Source: Joostella atrarenae (GTDB taxonomy: Bacteria > Bacteroidota > Bacteroidia > Flavobacteriales > Flavobacteriaceae). Taken from it: DNA of 64,000 nt. Below, in pieces: positions 17,854 to 28,212 of the stretch. Made by a program: the position numbers and the translations under genes. The notes below the pieces were generated by a model that made no database searches, was not told the origin of the DNA, and was given only the letters and a program-made list of their open reading frames with translations. Where the stretch lies: contig NZ_JAETXX010000011.1 in NCBI RefSeq assembly GCF_021764745.1, positions 88,613 through 152,612 on the forward strand, in the 5' to 3' direction. The first letter of the stretch is position 1; every line of letters begins with the position of its first letter.

Positions 17854-17857
17854 CTTG

Positions 17858-18955
17858 TTAAGCTGTTTTTTTAATTATTTCATCAATAGCATCAACGATG
17901 TCTTTTGTTGCATTAGGTAATGCTAACATCTTAAAACTATTTCCTATTTTTTTCTGTTCTTCTTCTGAATTCCATACTGATAAAAACTTAGCTTCAAAAT
18001 CAGTATCTAAATCAGTTTCTTTTACTAATAAAGCCGCATCTTTACTTACTACTGCCGCTGCATTTTTTGTTTGATGATCTTCAGACACATTTGGAGAAGG
18101 AATAAAAATAACAGGCTTTCCTACTATAGCTAATTCCGAAACCGATATTGCACCCGCTCTCGATATAATTACATCTGCTGCTGCATAGGCTAACTTCATA
18201 TCATTTATAAAAGCATTAACTTTTACAAAGTCACTCTCATATTTTTTATATTCATCATAATACAGCTTTCCACATTGCCATATTAGTTGTACGTTATTTT
18301 CTTCAAAAAAGTTTAGCTCTTTTTCAATCAGCTGATTAATTCTTCTCGCTCCTAAACTTCCTCCCATGACAAACAGCGTTTTACGTTTTTCAGAAAGATT
18401 AAAAAATTTAATTCCCTCTAACTGTTTATCTCCTATCTGTAAAAGATCTTGCCTTACTGGATTTCCAGTTTTTACAATTTTTTCAGCTGGAAAAAAGCGC
18501 TCCAAATTATCATAAGCAACAAATATTTTTTTCACATCTTTTGCCAACCACTTATTTGTAATTCCAGGAAAAGAATTTTGCTCTTGTATCACACAAGGAA
18601 CACCTTTCCCAGAGGCTGCTTTAAGCAATGGACCGCTAGCAAATCCTCCTGTACCGATAACTACATCTGGTTGAAATGATTTTACAATCTTTCTCGCTTT
18701 CCAAATACTACTAATCAGCTTAAAAGGGAACATTAAGTTTTTTAATGTTAGCTTACGCTGTATTCCTGAAATCCATAATCCTTCAATCTCATAACCCGCT
18801 TGAGGCACTTTCTCCATCTCCATTCTATCTTCTGCACCTACAAAAAGGAACTCTGCATCTGCATACCTATGCTTTAGCTCATTTGCTATAGCAATGGCAG
18901 GATAGATGTGACCTCCTGTTCCGCCTCCCGATAATATGAATTTATAATTGCTCAC
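17858..18955 (-). CDS. murG: Lipid II synthase MurG (UDP-GlcNAc transferase)
   Basis: GT28 glycosyltransferase converting lipid I to lipid II at the inner face of the membrane, 365 aa. N-terminal [17 protein letters not shown] loop (residues 10-26), HGTG-type stretch [12 protein letters not shown], and the donor-binding [24 protein letters not shown] motif. Overlaps the ftsW end by 14 bp. Confidence 0.97.
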   Translation of the reverse strand: MSNYKFILSGGGTGGHIYPAIAIANELKHRYADAEFLFVGAEDRMEMEKVPQAGYEIEGLWISGIQRKLTLKNLMFPFKLISSIWKARKIVKSFQPDVVIGTGGFASGPLLKAASGKGVPCVIQEQNSFPGITNKWLAKDVKKIFVAYDNLERFFPAEKIVKTGNPVRQDLLQIGDKQLEGIKFFNLSEKRKTLFVMGGSLGARRINQLIEKELNFFEENNVQLIWQCGKLYYDEYKKYESDFVKVNAFINDMKLAYAAADVIISRAGAISVSELAIVGKPVIFIPSPNVSEDHQTKNAAAVVSKDAALLVKETDLDTDFEAKFLSVWNSEEEQKKIGNSFKMLALPNATKDIVDAIDEIIKKTA

Positions 18956-20150
18956 TTAAAATATCTAATGGGTTCTGATTATCTATTGCTTCTTTCTCTT
19001 CAATTTCTTCTAAATCCTCTTGACGCTTTGCACTCACACTTAGAATAATACCTATTGCTAAACATGTCATCCAAATAGAGGTTCCTCCACTACTAATTAG
19101 CGGAAGTGTTTGCCCTGTTACTGGAAATAACTCGACTGCTACTGCCATATTTATAAATGCCTGCACTACAATTGGCAAGCCTGCAGCTATAACCAATAAT
19201 TTTCCGAATGTAGATTCCGATTTATGTGCTACAACCACAATTCTAAATAGTAGAAGTAGATACATAAATATAATTACGAAACCACCTACAAGGCCATATT
19301 CTTCAATGATGATAGCATATATAAAATCTGATGAGCTTTGAGGTAAGAAGTTTTTCATCACACTCTTTCCTGCTCCCAAACCAACAACACCTCCTGTTGC
19401 GATTGCTATTTTTGCTTTCTCGATTTGGTAATCAGCTTCTGTATCTTCATCATTTGTAAAATTATCAATCCTGCTTATCCAAGTATCAACACGGTTTGGA
19501 AAGAGACCTGGAAATGCTTTTGCAGTTAACACAAACATCGTAAGCCCTAATATACCTGCACCTATTACTCCTAACAGATATTTCCAAGGATACCCTCCTA
19601 AGAAACATAAAATTAAAACCATTAAAAAGATAATAGCTGTAGTAGAAAAGTTAGCTGGTAAAATTAAAACCAACACTATAAAAACTGGCAACCATAACGG
19701 CACAATAGTCTCTTTAAAAGTTACCGTTCTATCTTTTATTTTTGCTAAATACCTAGCTACATGTACTAAAAGTACAATAGCAGCAAAAGTAGATGTCTGA
19801 AAAGTAATTCCTACGTAAGGAACTTGTATCCACCTACTTGCATTAGCTCCACCAATCATCGTTCCTTGAGCTAACGTATAAAGCAATAACAGTATTACAA
19901 TCGGCATCGCTAAAATCGACAATGCCTTGAAATATCTGTAAGGTATTTTATGTACAGCATATATAACTCCGATACCTAAAAGAAGCAAAACAGCATGCTT
20001 TAATAAGTACCCAAAGGTAGTACCGCTACCAACCACATACACTAAGTTTGTACTGGCGCTATATACTGGTAAAAAAGAAAATAACGCTAGTATGGCCACT
20101 ACGGCCCATATAGCTTTATCTCCCTTAATATTTTTAAATAATTGCTGCAC
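18942..20150 (-). CDS. ftsW: Septal peptidoglycan polymerase FtsW (SEDS family)
   Basis: Polytopic membrane protein, 402 aa, about ten transmembrane helices. SEDS signatures include [14 protein letters not shown] near the N-terminus, the loop with [13 protein letters not shown], and the catalytic-loop region [16 protein letters not shown] followed by [35 protein letters not shown]. Partner of the PBP encoded upstream in this cluster. Confidence 0.95.
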   Translation of the reverse strand: MQQLFKNIKGDKAIWAVVAILALFSFLPVYSASTNLVYVVGSGTTFGYLLKHAVLLLLGIGVIYAVHKIPYRYFKALSILAMPIVILLLLYTLAQGTMIGGANASRWIQVPYVGITFQTSTFAAIVLLVHVARYLAKIKDRTVTFKETIVPLWLPVFIVLVLILPANFSTTAIIFLMVLILCFLGGYPWKYLLGVIGAGILGLTMFVLTAKAFPGLFPNRVDTWISRIDNFTNDEDTEADYQIEKAKIAIATGGVVGLGAGKSVMKNFLPQSSSDFIYAIIIEEYGLVGGFVIIFMYLLLLFRIVVVAHKSESTFGKLLVIAAGLPIVVQAFINMAVAVELFPVTGQTLPLISSGGTSIWMTCLAIGIILSVSAKRQEDLEEIEEKEAIDNQNPLDILSEQL

Positions 20151-20159
20151 TATTTCTTT

Positions 20160-21494
20160 TTATAATTCTTGAACTGCCTTTTTAAACTGATCTCCACGAT
20201 CTTCATAATTTGTAAACAAGTCGAAAGATGCACATGCTGGAGATAATAAAACTGTATCCCCTCTTTCTGCTACTTCTTTACTCATATTTACTGCATCTTT
20301 CATAGATGTAGTTTCCACAACAAAATCTACAACACCACCAAAAGTCTCTATGATCTTAGCATTATCAAGACCCAAGCAGATTATCGCTTTTACCTTCTCT
20401 CTCACAAGAGGCATTAAAGACAAATAATCATTTCCTTTATCTTGCCCTCCAACAATCCATACCGTAGGAGTTTTCATGCTATCCAACGCATAAAACGTTG
20501 CATTTACATTCGTTGCCTTAGAATCGTTCACATATTGAACATTTTGGATTTTCAACACTTTTTCTAATCTATGCGTTGCTCCTTGAAAATTCTCCAGACT
20601 CTCTCTAATTGTCGCCTTTCTAATTTTTAATAACTGAGCCACAGTAGAAGCCGCCATTGCGTTCTTCGTGTTGTGTTTCCCTTCTAATGCTAAAGTATCT
20701 GTAGACATTTCTATATGCTGTTTATCTATGTTAATTATAATTTTATCATTTTCTAAATAAGCCCCGTTTTCTATTTTCTTTTCTATAGAAAACGGTAATA
20801 ATTTTGATTTCACTGGATGCTTTTCTAACCAAGCTTCTATCACTTCGTCATCAGCATCATAAATAAGGTAATCGTCTGCAGTTTGATTCATAGCTACTTT
20901 GAATTTAGAAGCTATATAATTTTCAAACTTATAATCGTAACGATCTAAATGATCAGGGGTAATATTTGTAATAATGGCTATATGCGGATTAAACTGATGG
21001 ATTCCGTCCAATTGAAAACTACTAATTTCAAGTACATAAGAATCTTTATCATTTTCGGCTACCATTTGAGCGAAACTATCACCAATATTCCCAGCCATTC
21101 CAACGTTTAATCCTCCATTTTTTAAAATATGGGTGGTTAACATTGTAGTGGTGGTTTTTCCATTACTCCCCGTAATTCCAATAAGCATTGCTTTTGTATA
21201 AAGAGCTGCAAATTCTATTTCAGAAATCACAGGAATCTTCATTTCCTTCAACTTTACAATTAAAGGAGCTTTGTCTGGAATGCCAGGGCTTTTTACAATC
21301 AAATCGGCATTCGTAATTTTATCTTCTGAATGCTGACCTTCCTCCCAATCAACCTCAATATTTTTAAGGACGTTTTTATATTTTTCTTTTATAGGACCTC
21401 TATCAGAAACAAAAACCTCGTATCCTTCCTTCTTTCCTAAAATCGCAGCGCCAATGCCACTTTCTCCTCCTCCAAGAATCGCAAGAACTTTCAT
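20160..21494 (-). CDS. murD: UDP-MurNAc-L-Ala--D-Glu ligase MurD
   Basis: 444 aa cytoplasmic Mur ligase. N-terminal ILGGGESGIGAAILGKK, ATP loop ITGSNGKTTTTMLT, VLEISSFQLD and NDSKATNVNATFYALDS (the murD-typical SKATN). Start shares a base with the mraY stop (overlap 1 bp). Confidence 0.97.
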   Translation of the reverse strand: MKVLAILGGGESGIGAAILGKKEGYEVFVSDRGPIKEKYKNVLKNIEVDWEEGQHSEDKITNADLIVKSPGIPDKAPLIVKLKEMKIPVISEIEFAALYTKAMLIGITGSNGKTTTTMLTTHILKNGGLNVGMAGNIGDSFAQMVAENDKDSYVLEISSFQLDGIHQFNPHIAIITNITPDHLDRYDYKFENYIASKFKVAMNQTADDYLIYDADDEVIEAWLEKHPVKSKLLPFSIEKKIENGAYLENDKIIINIDKQHIEMSTDTLALEGKHNTKNAMAASTVAQLLKIRKATIRESLENFQGATHRLEKVLKIQNVQYVNDSKATNVNATFYALDSMKTPTVWIVGGQDKGNDYLSLMPLVREKVKAIICLGLDNAKIIETFGGVVDFVVETTSMKDAVNMSKEVAERGDTVLLSPACASFDLFTNYEDRGDQFKKAVQEL

Positions 21495-22726
21495 TACCTA
21501 AGTTTTAACGTAACTACAGTTAATACCGCTAATAAAATTCCTATAATCCAAAAGCGAGTTACAATCTTGCTTTCATGATACCCTTTCTTCTGATAATGGT
21601 GATGCAAAGGCGACATTAAAAATATCCTTCTTCCTTCTCCATACTTCTTCTTCGTATACTTAAAATAAGCTACTTGCAATACCACTGATAAATTCTCTGC
21701 TAGAAAGATTCCACATAGGATTGGAATTAACCATTCTTTACGAATAGCAATTGCCAATACTGCAATGATCCCTCCTATAGTTAAACTCCCCGTATCTCCC
21801 ATAAAAACTTGAGCAGGAAAAGCATTATACCATAAAAAACCAACTAATCCACCTGCAAAAGCAGCTATAAAAACTGTCATTTCTCCAGCTCTAGGGATGT
21901 ACATAATATTCAGGTAATCCGAGAAAATTATATTCCCAGAAACCCATGCAAATATTCCTAATGTGAGTACTATTATTGCAGATGTTCCCGCTGCCAAACC
22001 ATCAATTCCATCCGTAAGATTGGCACCATTCGAAACTGCAGTAATTATAAAAACCACTATTGGAATAAATATTAACCAAGCATAGCTTTTATAATAATCT
22101 CCCATCCAAGAAACCAATTCTGAATAATCGAACTCATTATCTTTTACAAAAGGAATCGTAGTTTTTGTTGACTTCTCTTCTTTTCCATACTCTAAAGCCA
22201 CATCTCCATTTGCTACCACTTCAATATTATTTGGCGCTTTAAGCTCTTCTTTGATAGTAACAGCTGGATGAAAATATAATGTTGCTCCAACTACAATACC
22301 AATTCCAATTTGTCCTAATACTTTGAATCGCCCTTTTAATCCTTCTTTATCTTTTTTAAAAATTTTTATGTAATCATCTATAAAACCAATAGCTCCCATC
22401 CACAAAGTGGTAACAATTAGAAGAATGATATATATATTATCTAGCTTCGCGAATAACAACACAGGAATCAGCGTAGACATAATTATTATGATCCCACCCA
22501 TTGTTGGAGTTCCTGCTTTTTGAACTTGACCTTCTAAACCGAGTTCTCTTACACTTTCTCCTACTTGTTTTGCTCGTAAATAATTGATAACTCTCTTTCC
22601 GAATATTGTAGATATCAACAAGGATAAAATCACAGCAGCAGAAGCCCTAAAAGTGATGAATTGAAACAATCCAGCTCCAGGGAGTTGATAATTTTTTTCT
22701 AAAAATTCGAATAAATAGTATAACAT
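21494..22726 (-). CDS. mraY: Phospho-MurNAc-pentapeptide translocase MraY
   Basis: Makes lipid I from UDP-MurNAc-pentapeptide and undecaprenyl phosphate; polytopic membrane enzyme, 410 aa. Key motifs: [18 protein letters not shown] (Asp pair), [12 protein letters not shown], and [11 protein letters not shown] near the end. It is about 50 residues longer than the E. coli enzyme (360 aa) because of an extra segment at about 165-215 ([16 protein letters not shown]...FDYSELV). This falls between membrane helices; I recall similar insertions in Bacteroidetes. Confidence 0.96.
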   Translation of the reverse strand: MLYYLFEFLEKNYQLPGAGLFQFITFRASAAVILSLLISTIFGKRVINYLRAKQVGESVRELGLEGQVQKAGTPTMGGIIIIMSTLIPVLLFAKLDNIYIILLIVTTLWMGAIGFIDDYIKIFKKDKEGLKGRFKVLGQIGIGIVVGATLYFHPAVTIKEELKAPNNIEVVANGDVALEYGKEEKSTKTTIPFVKDNEFDYSELVSWMGDYYKSYAWLIFIPIVVFIITAVSNGANLTDGIDGLAAGTSAIIVLTLGIFAWVSGNIIFSDYLNIMYIPRAGEMTVFIAAFAGGLVGFLWYNAFPAQVFMGDTGSLTIGGIIAVLAIAIRKEWLIPILCGIFLAENLSVVLQVAYFKYTKKKYGEGRRIFLMSPLHHHYQKKGYHESKIVTRFWIIGILLAVLTVVTLKLR

Positions 22727-22762
22727 ATATTTTTCTATTTACTCCTTTCGGAGCTTACTGCT

Positions 22763-24226
22763 TTATTTTTTTACGTTTGATAATAATTCTTTAACAACCT
22801 TCATATCGTCAAAATCGTTACGAACTCCATTTACCTCTTGGTAGGTTTCATGACCTTTTCCTGCGATAAGAATAATATCATTAGCCTGAGCAAATTGGCA
22901 AGCTGTTTTGATTGCTTGCTTTCTATCTTCAATAGAGATTGTTTTATTAAAATTCTGAGGCTCCACACCCGCTTCCATTTCTTCAATAATCACCTTCGGA
23001 TCTTCCGTTCTAGGATTGTCAGAAGTGAAAATTGCTTTAGAGCTTAATATCGAAGCAATATTTGCCATAACTGGTCGCTTTGTCTTATCTCTATCTCCAC
23101 CACAACCCACAACTGTAATCAAGCTTTCATTCCCCGTGCGAATTGTATTTATAGTTTCTAATACATTCTTTAACGCATCTGGAGTATGTGCATAATCTAC
23201 AATAGCAGTTACCTTTTCTTCAGAAATAAAATACTGAAAACGCCCACCTACACTTTCTAATTCACTTAAATGCTGCAACGTTTCTATGGTTCCCAATTCA
23301 AAAAGATCGGCTACCGCAAAAACAGCTAATAAATTATAAGCATTGAAACTTCCTATTAATCGAGACCAGACCTCATTATCATTTACTTTTAATAATAAGC
23401 CTGTGAATTGATTTTCTAATATTTGCGCTCTATAATCGGCATACGATTTTAATGCATAAGTAACCTTCTTTGCTTTTGTGTTTTGCAACATCACAGCACC
23501 ATTCTTATCATCTGCATTTGTTAATGCAAAAGCTGTTTTTGGAAGCTCATCGAAAAATATTTTCTTCGTATCTCGATACTCAGCAAATGTTTTGTGATAA
23601 TCTAAATGGTCGTGACTTAAATTTGTAAATACTCCCCCAGCAAAGTGCAGTCCAGCAGTTCGCTGCTGATGAATTCCATGAGAACTTACTTCCATAAAGC
23701 AAAATTCCACTCCTTCATCACTCATTTTTTGCAAATAGCTATTAATCTTTAATGAATCTGGAGTTGTATGCGTTGCAGGATATTCTTTATCCCCAACCAT
23801 TATTTTAACTGTAGATAGCAAACCTACTTTATAACCCGCCTTCTTAAATAAATTATATAATAGTGTTGTAACTGTTGTTTTACCATTGGTTCCTGTTACC
23901 CCAACTAATTTTAAATTTTCTGATGGATTTTTATAGAAATTGGCAGCCATAATAGCCAATGCTTTATGTGCATTTGTAACTTCTACATAAGTAATTCCGT
24001 TAATTATTTGCTCCGGAAGCTGCTCACATATTACAGCAATTGCTCCAGACTCCACAGCCTTCGTGATATAATCATGTCCATCTACAACTGTTCCTGGAAT
24101 AGCCACAAAAACATCATCCAAAGACACCTTACGAGAATCAAAATGAATATCATTAACATAAGTAACGGTACTTCCCGCCACTGCGTTAATATTCACTTTA
24201 TATAATATGTCTTTTAATAACATCAT
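22763..24226 (-). CDS. murE: UDP-MurNAc-tripeptide synthetase MurE (meso-DAP type)
   Basis: 487 aa Mur ligase: ATP loop VGVTGTNGKTTVTTL, EVSSHGIHQQRTAG, and the motif SDNPRTEDP. The DNPR form indicates meso-diaminopimelate rather than lysine as the third residue. It overlaps the upstream PBP gene by 4 bp (ATGA-type). Confidence 0.97.
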   Translation of the reverse strand: MMLLKDILYKVNINAVAGSTVTYVNDIHFDSRKVSLDDVFVAIPGTVVDGHDYITKAVESGAIAVICEQLPEQIINGITYVEVTNAHKALAIMAANFYKNPSENLKLVGVTGTNGKTTVTTLLYNLFKKAGYKVGLLSTVKIMVGDKEYPATHTTPDSLKINSYLQKMSDEGVEFCFMEVSSHGIHQQRTAGLHFAGGVFTNLSHDHLDYHKTFAEYRDTKKIFFDELPKTAFALTNADDKNGAVMLQNTKAKKVTYALKSYADYRAQILENQFTGLLLKVNDNEVWSRLIGSFNAYNLLAVFAVADLFELGTIETLQHLSELESVGGRFQYFISEEKVTAIVDYAHTPDALKNVLETINTIRTGNESLITVVGCGGDRDKTKRPVMANIASILSSKAIFTSDNPRTEDPKVIIEEMEAGVEPQNFNKTISIEDRKQAIKTACQFAQANDIILIAGKGHETYQEVNGVRNDFDDMKVVKELLSNVKK

Positions 24227-26232
24227 GACAATTGCAATACGATTGTTTGATTCGACTCTATTTTTTGTCCTCCTTTTATAGACTGACTTTTTACTTTACC
24301 TACACCACTTCCTTCAACCTTAACACGCACTCCTAAATTCTCTAAAATAGAAACTGCATCCATTCCACTCATTCCCTCTACATTTGGAATTAAATTATTA
24401 CGCTTTTTTACTTTTGCGTAATAAGACTTGTAATCTTTTTCTGTTTTATCACTCTCTTCATTAAGTTCTTCGATAGTATCTATTAATGGAGAGTTTGTAT
24501 ATATTTTCTGAGCTACACTTTTAAATACTGGACCTGAAACATCTGCTCCATAATACCCTACACTTTTATCAGGATTATGAACTACTACAATACAAGAATA
24601 TTTAGGCTTATCAGCAGGAAAATACCCCACAAAACTTGAGATATAATTCATTTTACTTTTATCAGCATAATCCTTTTGAGCAGTTCCCGTTTTTCCAGCC
24701 ATTGAAAAATTAGGGGAATACAATCCATGACCTGTACCATGTTTATCTTCCACCACATTTTTAAGCATAGCCTGAACTTTAGAAATAGTTTCTTTTGAAC
24801 AAACAGAAGGATTGATAACATCTTTATCGAACTTATAAATAACCTTATCCCACTCCCTAACTTCCTTTATTAGACGAGGCTTCACCATTTCTCCTCCATT
24901 TGCCACCGCATTATAAAAAGTAAGCGTTTGCAAAGGTGTAAGCGAAACTCCATAACCATAAGCCATCCATTGTAGAGCAATTCCACTCCAACGACTCTTA
25001 TCATTTGGATGTGGTATAATTGGACTTCCTTCTCCTTTAATCGACATTCCTAGTTTTTCATTAAGCCCCATATTGTAAATTCTATTTACAAACTTCTCTG
25101 GTTGGTCTTTATAAAACTTATCGATTATCTTTACAATACCTACATTCGAAGAACGCTCCAACACTTCAGAAACAGTTATTTTACCATAACCACCTCTTTT
25201 AGAGTCACGCACTTTTTTTCCGTAGAAAGAAATAATTCCATTTTCAGTATCAATAACATCACTTGTATCTACAGCCTTATCTTCTAAAGCTGCAATCATA
25301 GACATTAATTTAAATGTAGAACCAGGCTCGTGAGATTCACCAATTGCATAATTTAATCGCTCATAATAAGCGCCACCATTCGTTCTTCCTAAATTAGAAA
25401 TTGCCTTTATTTCTCCAGTAGCCACTTCCATAACTACCACCGAACCATGATCGGCTTTATATTTCTCTAATTGCTTTAAAAGCGCATGATGTGCAATATC
25501 TTGGATATTCACATTAATAGTAGAAACTACATCATAGCCATCTTTAGGCTCAATCTCGTTATAATCTGTAATAGGCTTCCATTGCCCTTTTGCTATTTTT
25601 TGCTTCAACCTATGCCCTTCAGTTCCTCTTAAATAATCACCAAAAGCACCTTCCAAACCTACTCTCGTATAATAACCTTTATCGTCAACACGCTCATAAC
25701 CAACACTACGATGCGCCATTCCTCCCAAAGGATATTCACGTTTTGTTTCCTGCTCCACAATAACGCCTCCTTTATAAGGACCTAGATTAAAAAGTGGGAA
25801 ATTTTTAATACGCACATATTCTGTATAACCAACGTTTTTAGCTATTAGTAAATACCTATTCTTATTGGCTCTAGCTTTTCGTAATAAATTTGAATAATAT
25901 GAGGAAGATCTCCCCAACGCAACAGATAAAGAGTCCGAAAGTGGCTTTATATGCTCTTCAAAGACTTTATGTTGAGGCGTGATAGCATCAAAACGAATAT
26001 CATATTTAGTAACAGATGTAGCCAACAAACTACCATCATCCGAATACAAATTCCCCCTTTTAGGTTCTATTGTAAAGTTTTTGACAGTACGCTGCTCCGC
26101 AAGTTCTCTATATTTTTCCCCGTCTACTACTTGGATGGTAACAAGCTTTACCACTATAGCCAACGCAAAGAAAAACATACATCCTGCAACGAAATACAAA
26201 CGGCTTAATATGTTTTTATCAGTTATCGGCAT
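24223..26232 (-). CDS. ftsI: Class B penicillin-binding protein FtsI/PBP3 with PASTA domain
   Basis: Septal transpeptidase, 669 aa. An N-terminal membrane anchor (FVAGCMFFFALAIVVKLVTI) and pedestal domain are followed by the transpeptidase domain with SxxK (GSTFK, about 305), SxN (SSN) and KTGT (AGKTGTAQ). A C-terminal PASTA repeat (LIPNVEGMSGMDAVSILENL...) ends the protein; PASTA is absent from E. coli FtsI but common in Bacteroidetes. It lies directly after the FtsL-like gene and works with FtsW. Confidence 0.95.
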   Translation of the reverse strand: MPITDKNILSRLYFVAGCMFFFALAIVVKLVTIQVVDGEKYRELAEQRTVKNFTIEPKRGNLYSDDGSLLATSVTKYDIRFDAITPQHKVFEEHIKPLSDSLSVALGRSSSYYSNLLRKARANKNRYLLIAKNVGYTEYVRIKNFPLFNLGPYKGGVIVEQETKREYPLGGMAHRSVGYERVDDKGYYTRVGLEGAFGDYLRGTEGHRLKQKIAKGQWKPITDYNEIEPKDGYDVVSTINVNIQDIAHHALLKQLEKYKADHGSVVVMEVATGEIKAISNLGRTNGGAYYERLNYAIGESHEPGSTFKLMSMIAALEDKAVDTSDVIDTENGIISFYGKKVRDSKRGGYGKITVSEVLERSSNVGIVKIIDKFYKDQPEKFVNRIYNMGLNEKLGMSIKGEGSPIIPHPNDKSRWSGIALQWMAYGYGVSLTPLQTLTFYNAVANGGEMVKPRLIKEVREWDKVIYKFDKDVINPSVCSKETISKVQAMLKNVVEDKHGTGHGLYSPNFSMAGKTGTAQKDYADKSKMNYISSFVGYFPADKPKYSCIVVVHNPDKSVGYYGADVSGPVFKSVAQKIYTNSPLIDTIEELNEESDKTEKDYKSYYAKVKKRNNLIPNVEGMSGMDAVSILENLGVRVKVEGSGVGKVKSQSIKGGQKIESNQTIVLQLS

Positions 26233-26235
26233 TTT

Positions 26236-26553
26236 TTACTTTTTATGAGCTACCATTATCTTTTTTGGCGGGATTAGCGAGGGTTTTAATCCCGAAGATG
26301 CTACTTGATTTGTAACATTCGACTCCAATTTTACTTGTTGTACTTTAGTTCTTACATCTACAAATTCACTTCTTAACTCTAAAACTTCATTATTAATTCT
26401 TGCTAAATCATGCACCTTTTTATCGGCATGATGCGCACTAGATATCATTACTACTGCTAAAATTGATATAAAGAGTATGAACCTCCAGTTTTTAATCGAA
26501 TCTTCATTTACCAGAAATCCTCCTTTTAATAAATCTAAAATTCCTTTCTTCAT
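26236..26553 (-). CDS. ftsL: FtsL-like division protein
   Basis: 105 aa: short cytoplasmic start, a single transmembrane helix (NWRFILFISILAVVMISSAHHA, about 22-43), then a heptad-like stretch (DLARINNEVLELRSEFVDVRTKVQQVKLES) that could form a coiled coil. Primary sequence is not diagnostic. The call rests on size, topology and the fixed position rsmH-ftsL-ftsI. Confidence 0.8.
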   Translation of the reverse strand: MKKGILDLLKGGFLVNEDSIKNWRFILFISILAVVMISSAHHADKKVHDLARINNEVLELRSEFVDVRTKVQQVKLESNVTNQVASSGLKPSLIPPKKIMVAHKK

Positions 26554-26560
26554 AACACTC

Positions 26561-27469
26561 CTACAACTTTTCTGCTATCCTCAATTTTGCGCTTCGCGCT
26601 CTATTATTCTGTTTTATCTCTTCTGAAGTTGGAACAATCAATCCACCTACTTTTTTAAGAGGTACATTTATGTTTCCATAGAAATCCTTTTCAGGCTCTC
26701 CTTCAAATTTTCCGCTTCTTATAAATCTTTTAACCAATCTATCTTCTAAAGAATGGTAACTTATTAAACTTATTCGCCCTCCTTCTTTTAACAATTCTGG
26801 AGTTTGAAGTAAAAACTCTTTTAACACCTCTACTTCTTGATTCACCTCTATTCTTATAGCCTGATAAATCTGAGCTAAAATTTTATGCTCCTTATGTTGA
26901 GGTAAGAATTTTCTTATTGCCGACTTTAATTCTTCTGAAGTTTTTATAGGAGCCTCCGCTCTTTTCTCTACAATAGCTTTTGCCAAAGAACCTGCATTTC
27001 TCAACTCTCCATACAAACCAAAAACTTCTTTCAAAGCATTCTCTTCATAATCATTAACCACTTCATAAGCAGAAAGATGATTTTTCTTACTCATCCTCAT
27101 ATCTAAATCAGCCTCAAAACGAGTAGAAAAACCACGTTCAGCAACATCAAATTGATGAGAAGAAACTCCAAAATCACCCAATATCCCATCAACTTCTTTT
27201 ACTCCATAGAATTTCAAAAAACGTTTTATAAACCTAAAATTCTCTTCTATCAATGTAAACCTTGGATCTCCTAAAGCATTATCCACCGCATCTTCATCTT
27301 GATCGAATGCATATAATTTACCGTTAGGCCCCAACCTTTTTAAAATCTCTTTGGAATGCCCTCCACCACCAAAAGTGACATCAACATACACACCATCTTC
27401 TTTTATAGCCAAACCATCTACGGTCTCTTTCAGCAACACTGGATTATGATATTCCATCTTCTTCTTCAT
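26561..27469 (-). CDS. rsmH: 16S rRNA (cytosine-1402-N4) methyltransferase RsmH (MraW)
   Basis: SAM-dependent methyltransferase of 16S rRNA C1402, 302 aa. Typical start HNPVLLKETVDGL, SAM motif VDVTFGGGGHSKEIL, DFGVSSHQFDVAERGFS, and RARSAKLRIAEK at the end. ATG at 27469 overlaps the mraZ end by 26 bp; a second ATG four codons in (27457) is equally usual for the family. Confidence 0.97.
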   Translation of the reverse strand: MKKKMEYHNPVLLKETVDGLAIKEDGVYVDVTFGGGGHSKEILKRLGPNGKLYAFDQDEDAVDNALGDPRFTLIEENFRFIKRFLKFYGVKEVDGILGDFGVSSHQFDVAERGFSTRFEADLDMRMSKKNHLSAYEVVNDYEENALKEVFGLYGELRNAGSLAKAIVEKRAEAPIKTSEELKSAIRKFLPQHKEHKILAQIYQAIRIEVNQEVEVLKEFLLQTPELLKEGGRISLISYHSLEDRLVKRFIRSGKFEGEPEKDFYGNINVPLKKVGGLIVPTSEEIKQNNRARSAKLRIAEKL

Positions 27470-27923
27470 TTAATTCAAAACCACCCATTACATCTTCCGC
27501 TAGATCAGAAAAAGAATCCGCTCCATCATCCAATACATCATAATACTTCTGCTTATCCCAAACCTCAATTCTGTCTATCGATTCCGAAAGCACAATTTCT
27601 TTTGCTATACCCGCAAACGTTATTAGATTTTTTGGAATAGACAACCTTCCACTAGCATCGATTTCTACCACACGAACCCCCGCAGTAAACTGACGGATGA
27701 AATCATTATTTTTCTTAACAAAACGATTTAATTTCCCAATTTGCTTCATTTCTTTTTCCCATGCCCCCATTGTATAAATTTCTAGGCATTTTTGAAAAAT
27801 AGAGCGCTTTAACACCAAACCGTCCTTTAAAACGGGTGCTAATTTGGCACGCAAACTAGACGGCACCATTATGCGCCCCTTGCTATCTGCCTTACACTCA
27901 TACTCTTCTGAAAACTGGATCAA
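27444..27923 (-). CDS. mraZ: Transcriptional regulator MraZ
   Basis: DNA-binding regulator of the dcw cluster, 159 aa, with two SpoVT-AbrB-like halves. The DxKGR signatures are ADSKGRIMVPSSLR (about 11-25) and IDASGRLSIPKNLI (about 87-100), both conserved. No ATG is available before the first DSKGR motif. The frame opens with TTG at 27923 directly after an in-frame TAG, so TTG is the start. First gene of the division cluster; a promoter and four 10-bp-spaced boxes lie just upstream and fit autoregulation. Confidence 0.95.
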   Translation of the reverse strand: MIQFSEEYECKADSKGRIMVPSSLRAKLAPVLKDGLVLKRSIFQKCLEIYTMGAWEKEMKQIGKLNRFVKKNNDFIRQFTAGVRVVEIDASGRLSIPKNLITFAGIAKEIVLSESIDRIEVWDKQKYYDVLDDGADSFSDLAEDVMGGFELNEEEDGIS

Positions 27924-27950
27924 CTAAATTATTTTAAGTTGTTAATTCTT

Positions 27951-27958
27951 CAAATATA
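27951..27958 (-). promoter_or_regulatory. Promoter of the dcw cluster (-7 box)
   Basis: TATATTTG on the minus strand matches the Bacteroidetes -7 consensus TAnnTTTG. Expected transcription start near 27944, giving a leader of about 20 nt before the mraZ TTG. The -33 region coincides with the MraZ boxes. Confidence 0.7.
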
Positions 27959-27964
27959 GCCAAT

Positions 27965-28004
27965 TTTTTACCACTTTTTACCACTTTTTGTCACTTTTTA
28001 CCAC
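27965..28004 (-). promoter_or_regulatory. MraZ operator: four 10-bp-spaced direct repeats
   Basis: On the minus strand four units of form GTGGTAAAAA (one variant GTGACAAAAA) follow each other with exactly 10-bp period; the GTG cores lie at 28002-28004, 27992-27994, 27982-27984 and 27972-27974. Known MraZ sites are direct repeats with a TGGG or AAAGTG core at about one helical turn. These boxes cover the -33 region of the mraZ promoter, as expected for repression. Confidence 0.78.
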
Positions 28005-28177
28005 ATTGTTAATAAATTATACCCACTCCCACGCAAACAGCAGTAAATCCAATAGTTATAAAATTGTTAATAACCTTAAAGTTGATATTTAAACCAGGAA
28101 AAACCCTAATTTTGCCCTTTTTAGAAGATCAAATATTTGCATCGCATAGAAATGGTTTATTATACGTTCGAAATGCC

Positions 28178-28185
28178 TATATTTG
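28178..28185 (+). promoter_or_regulatory. Promoter (-7 box) of hydrolase/engB genes
   Basis: TATATTTG fits TAnnTTTG exactly. TTTA at 28156-28159 stands 18 bp upstream in the -33 position. The upstream TTG allowed by the next reading frame lies inside this box, which supports the ATG at 28213 as start. Confidence 0.6.
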
Positions 28186-28212
28186 TTTCCCAAGAAATGT
28201 AACAAACCCTTA

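Noticed and set aside
27965..28004. Short direct repeats considered as a CRISPR or satellite array
   Set aside because: Only four 10-bp units without spacers; position and core sequence fit MraZ boxes instead.
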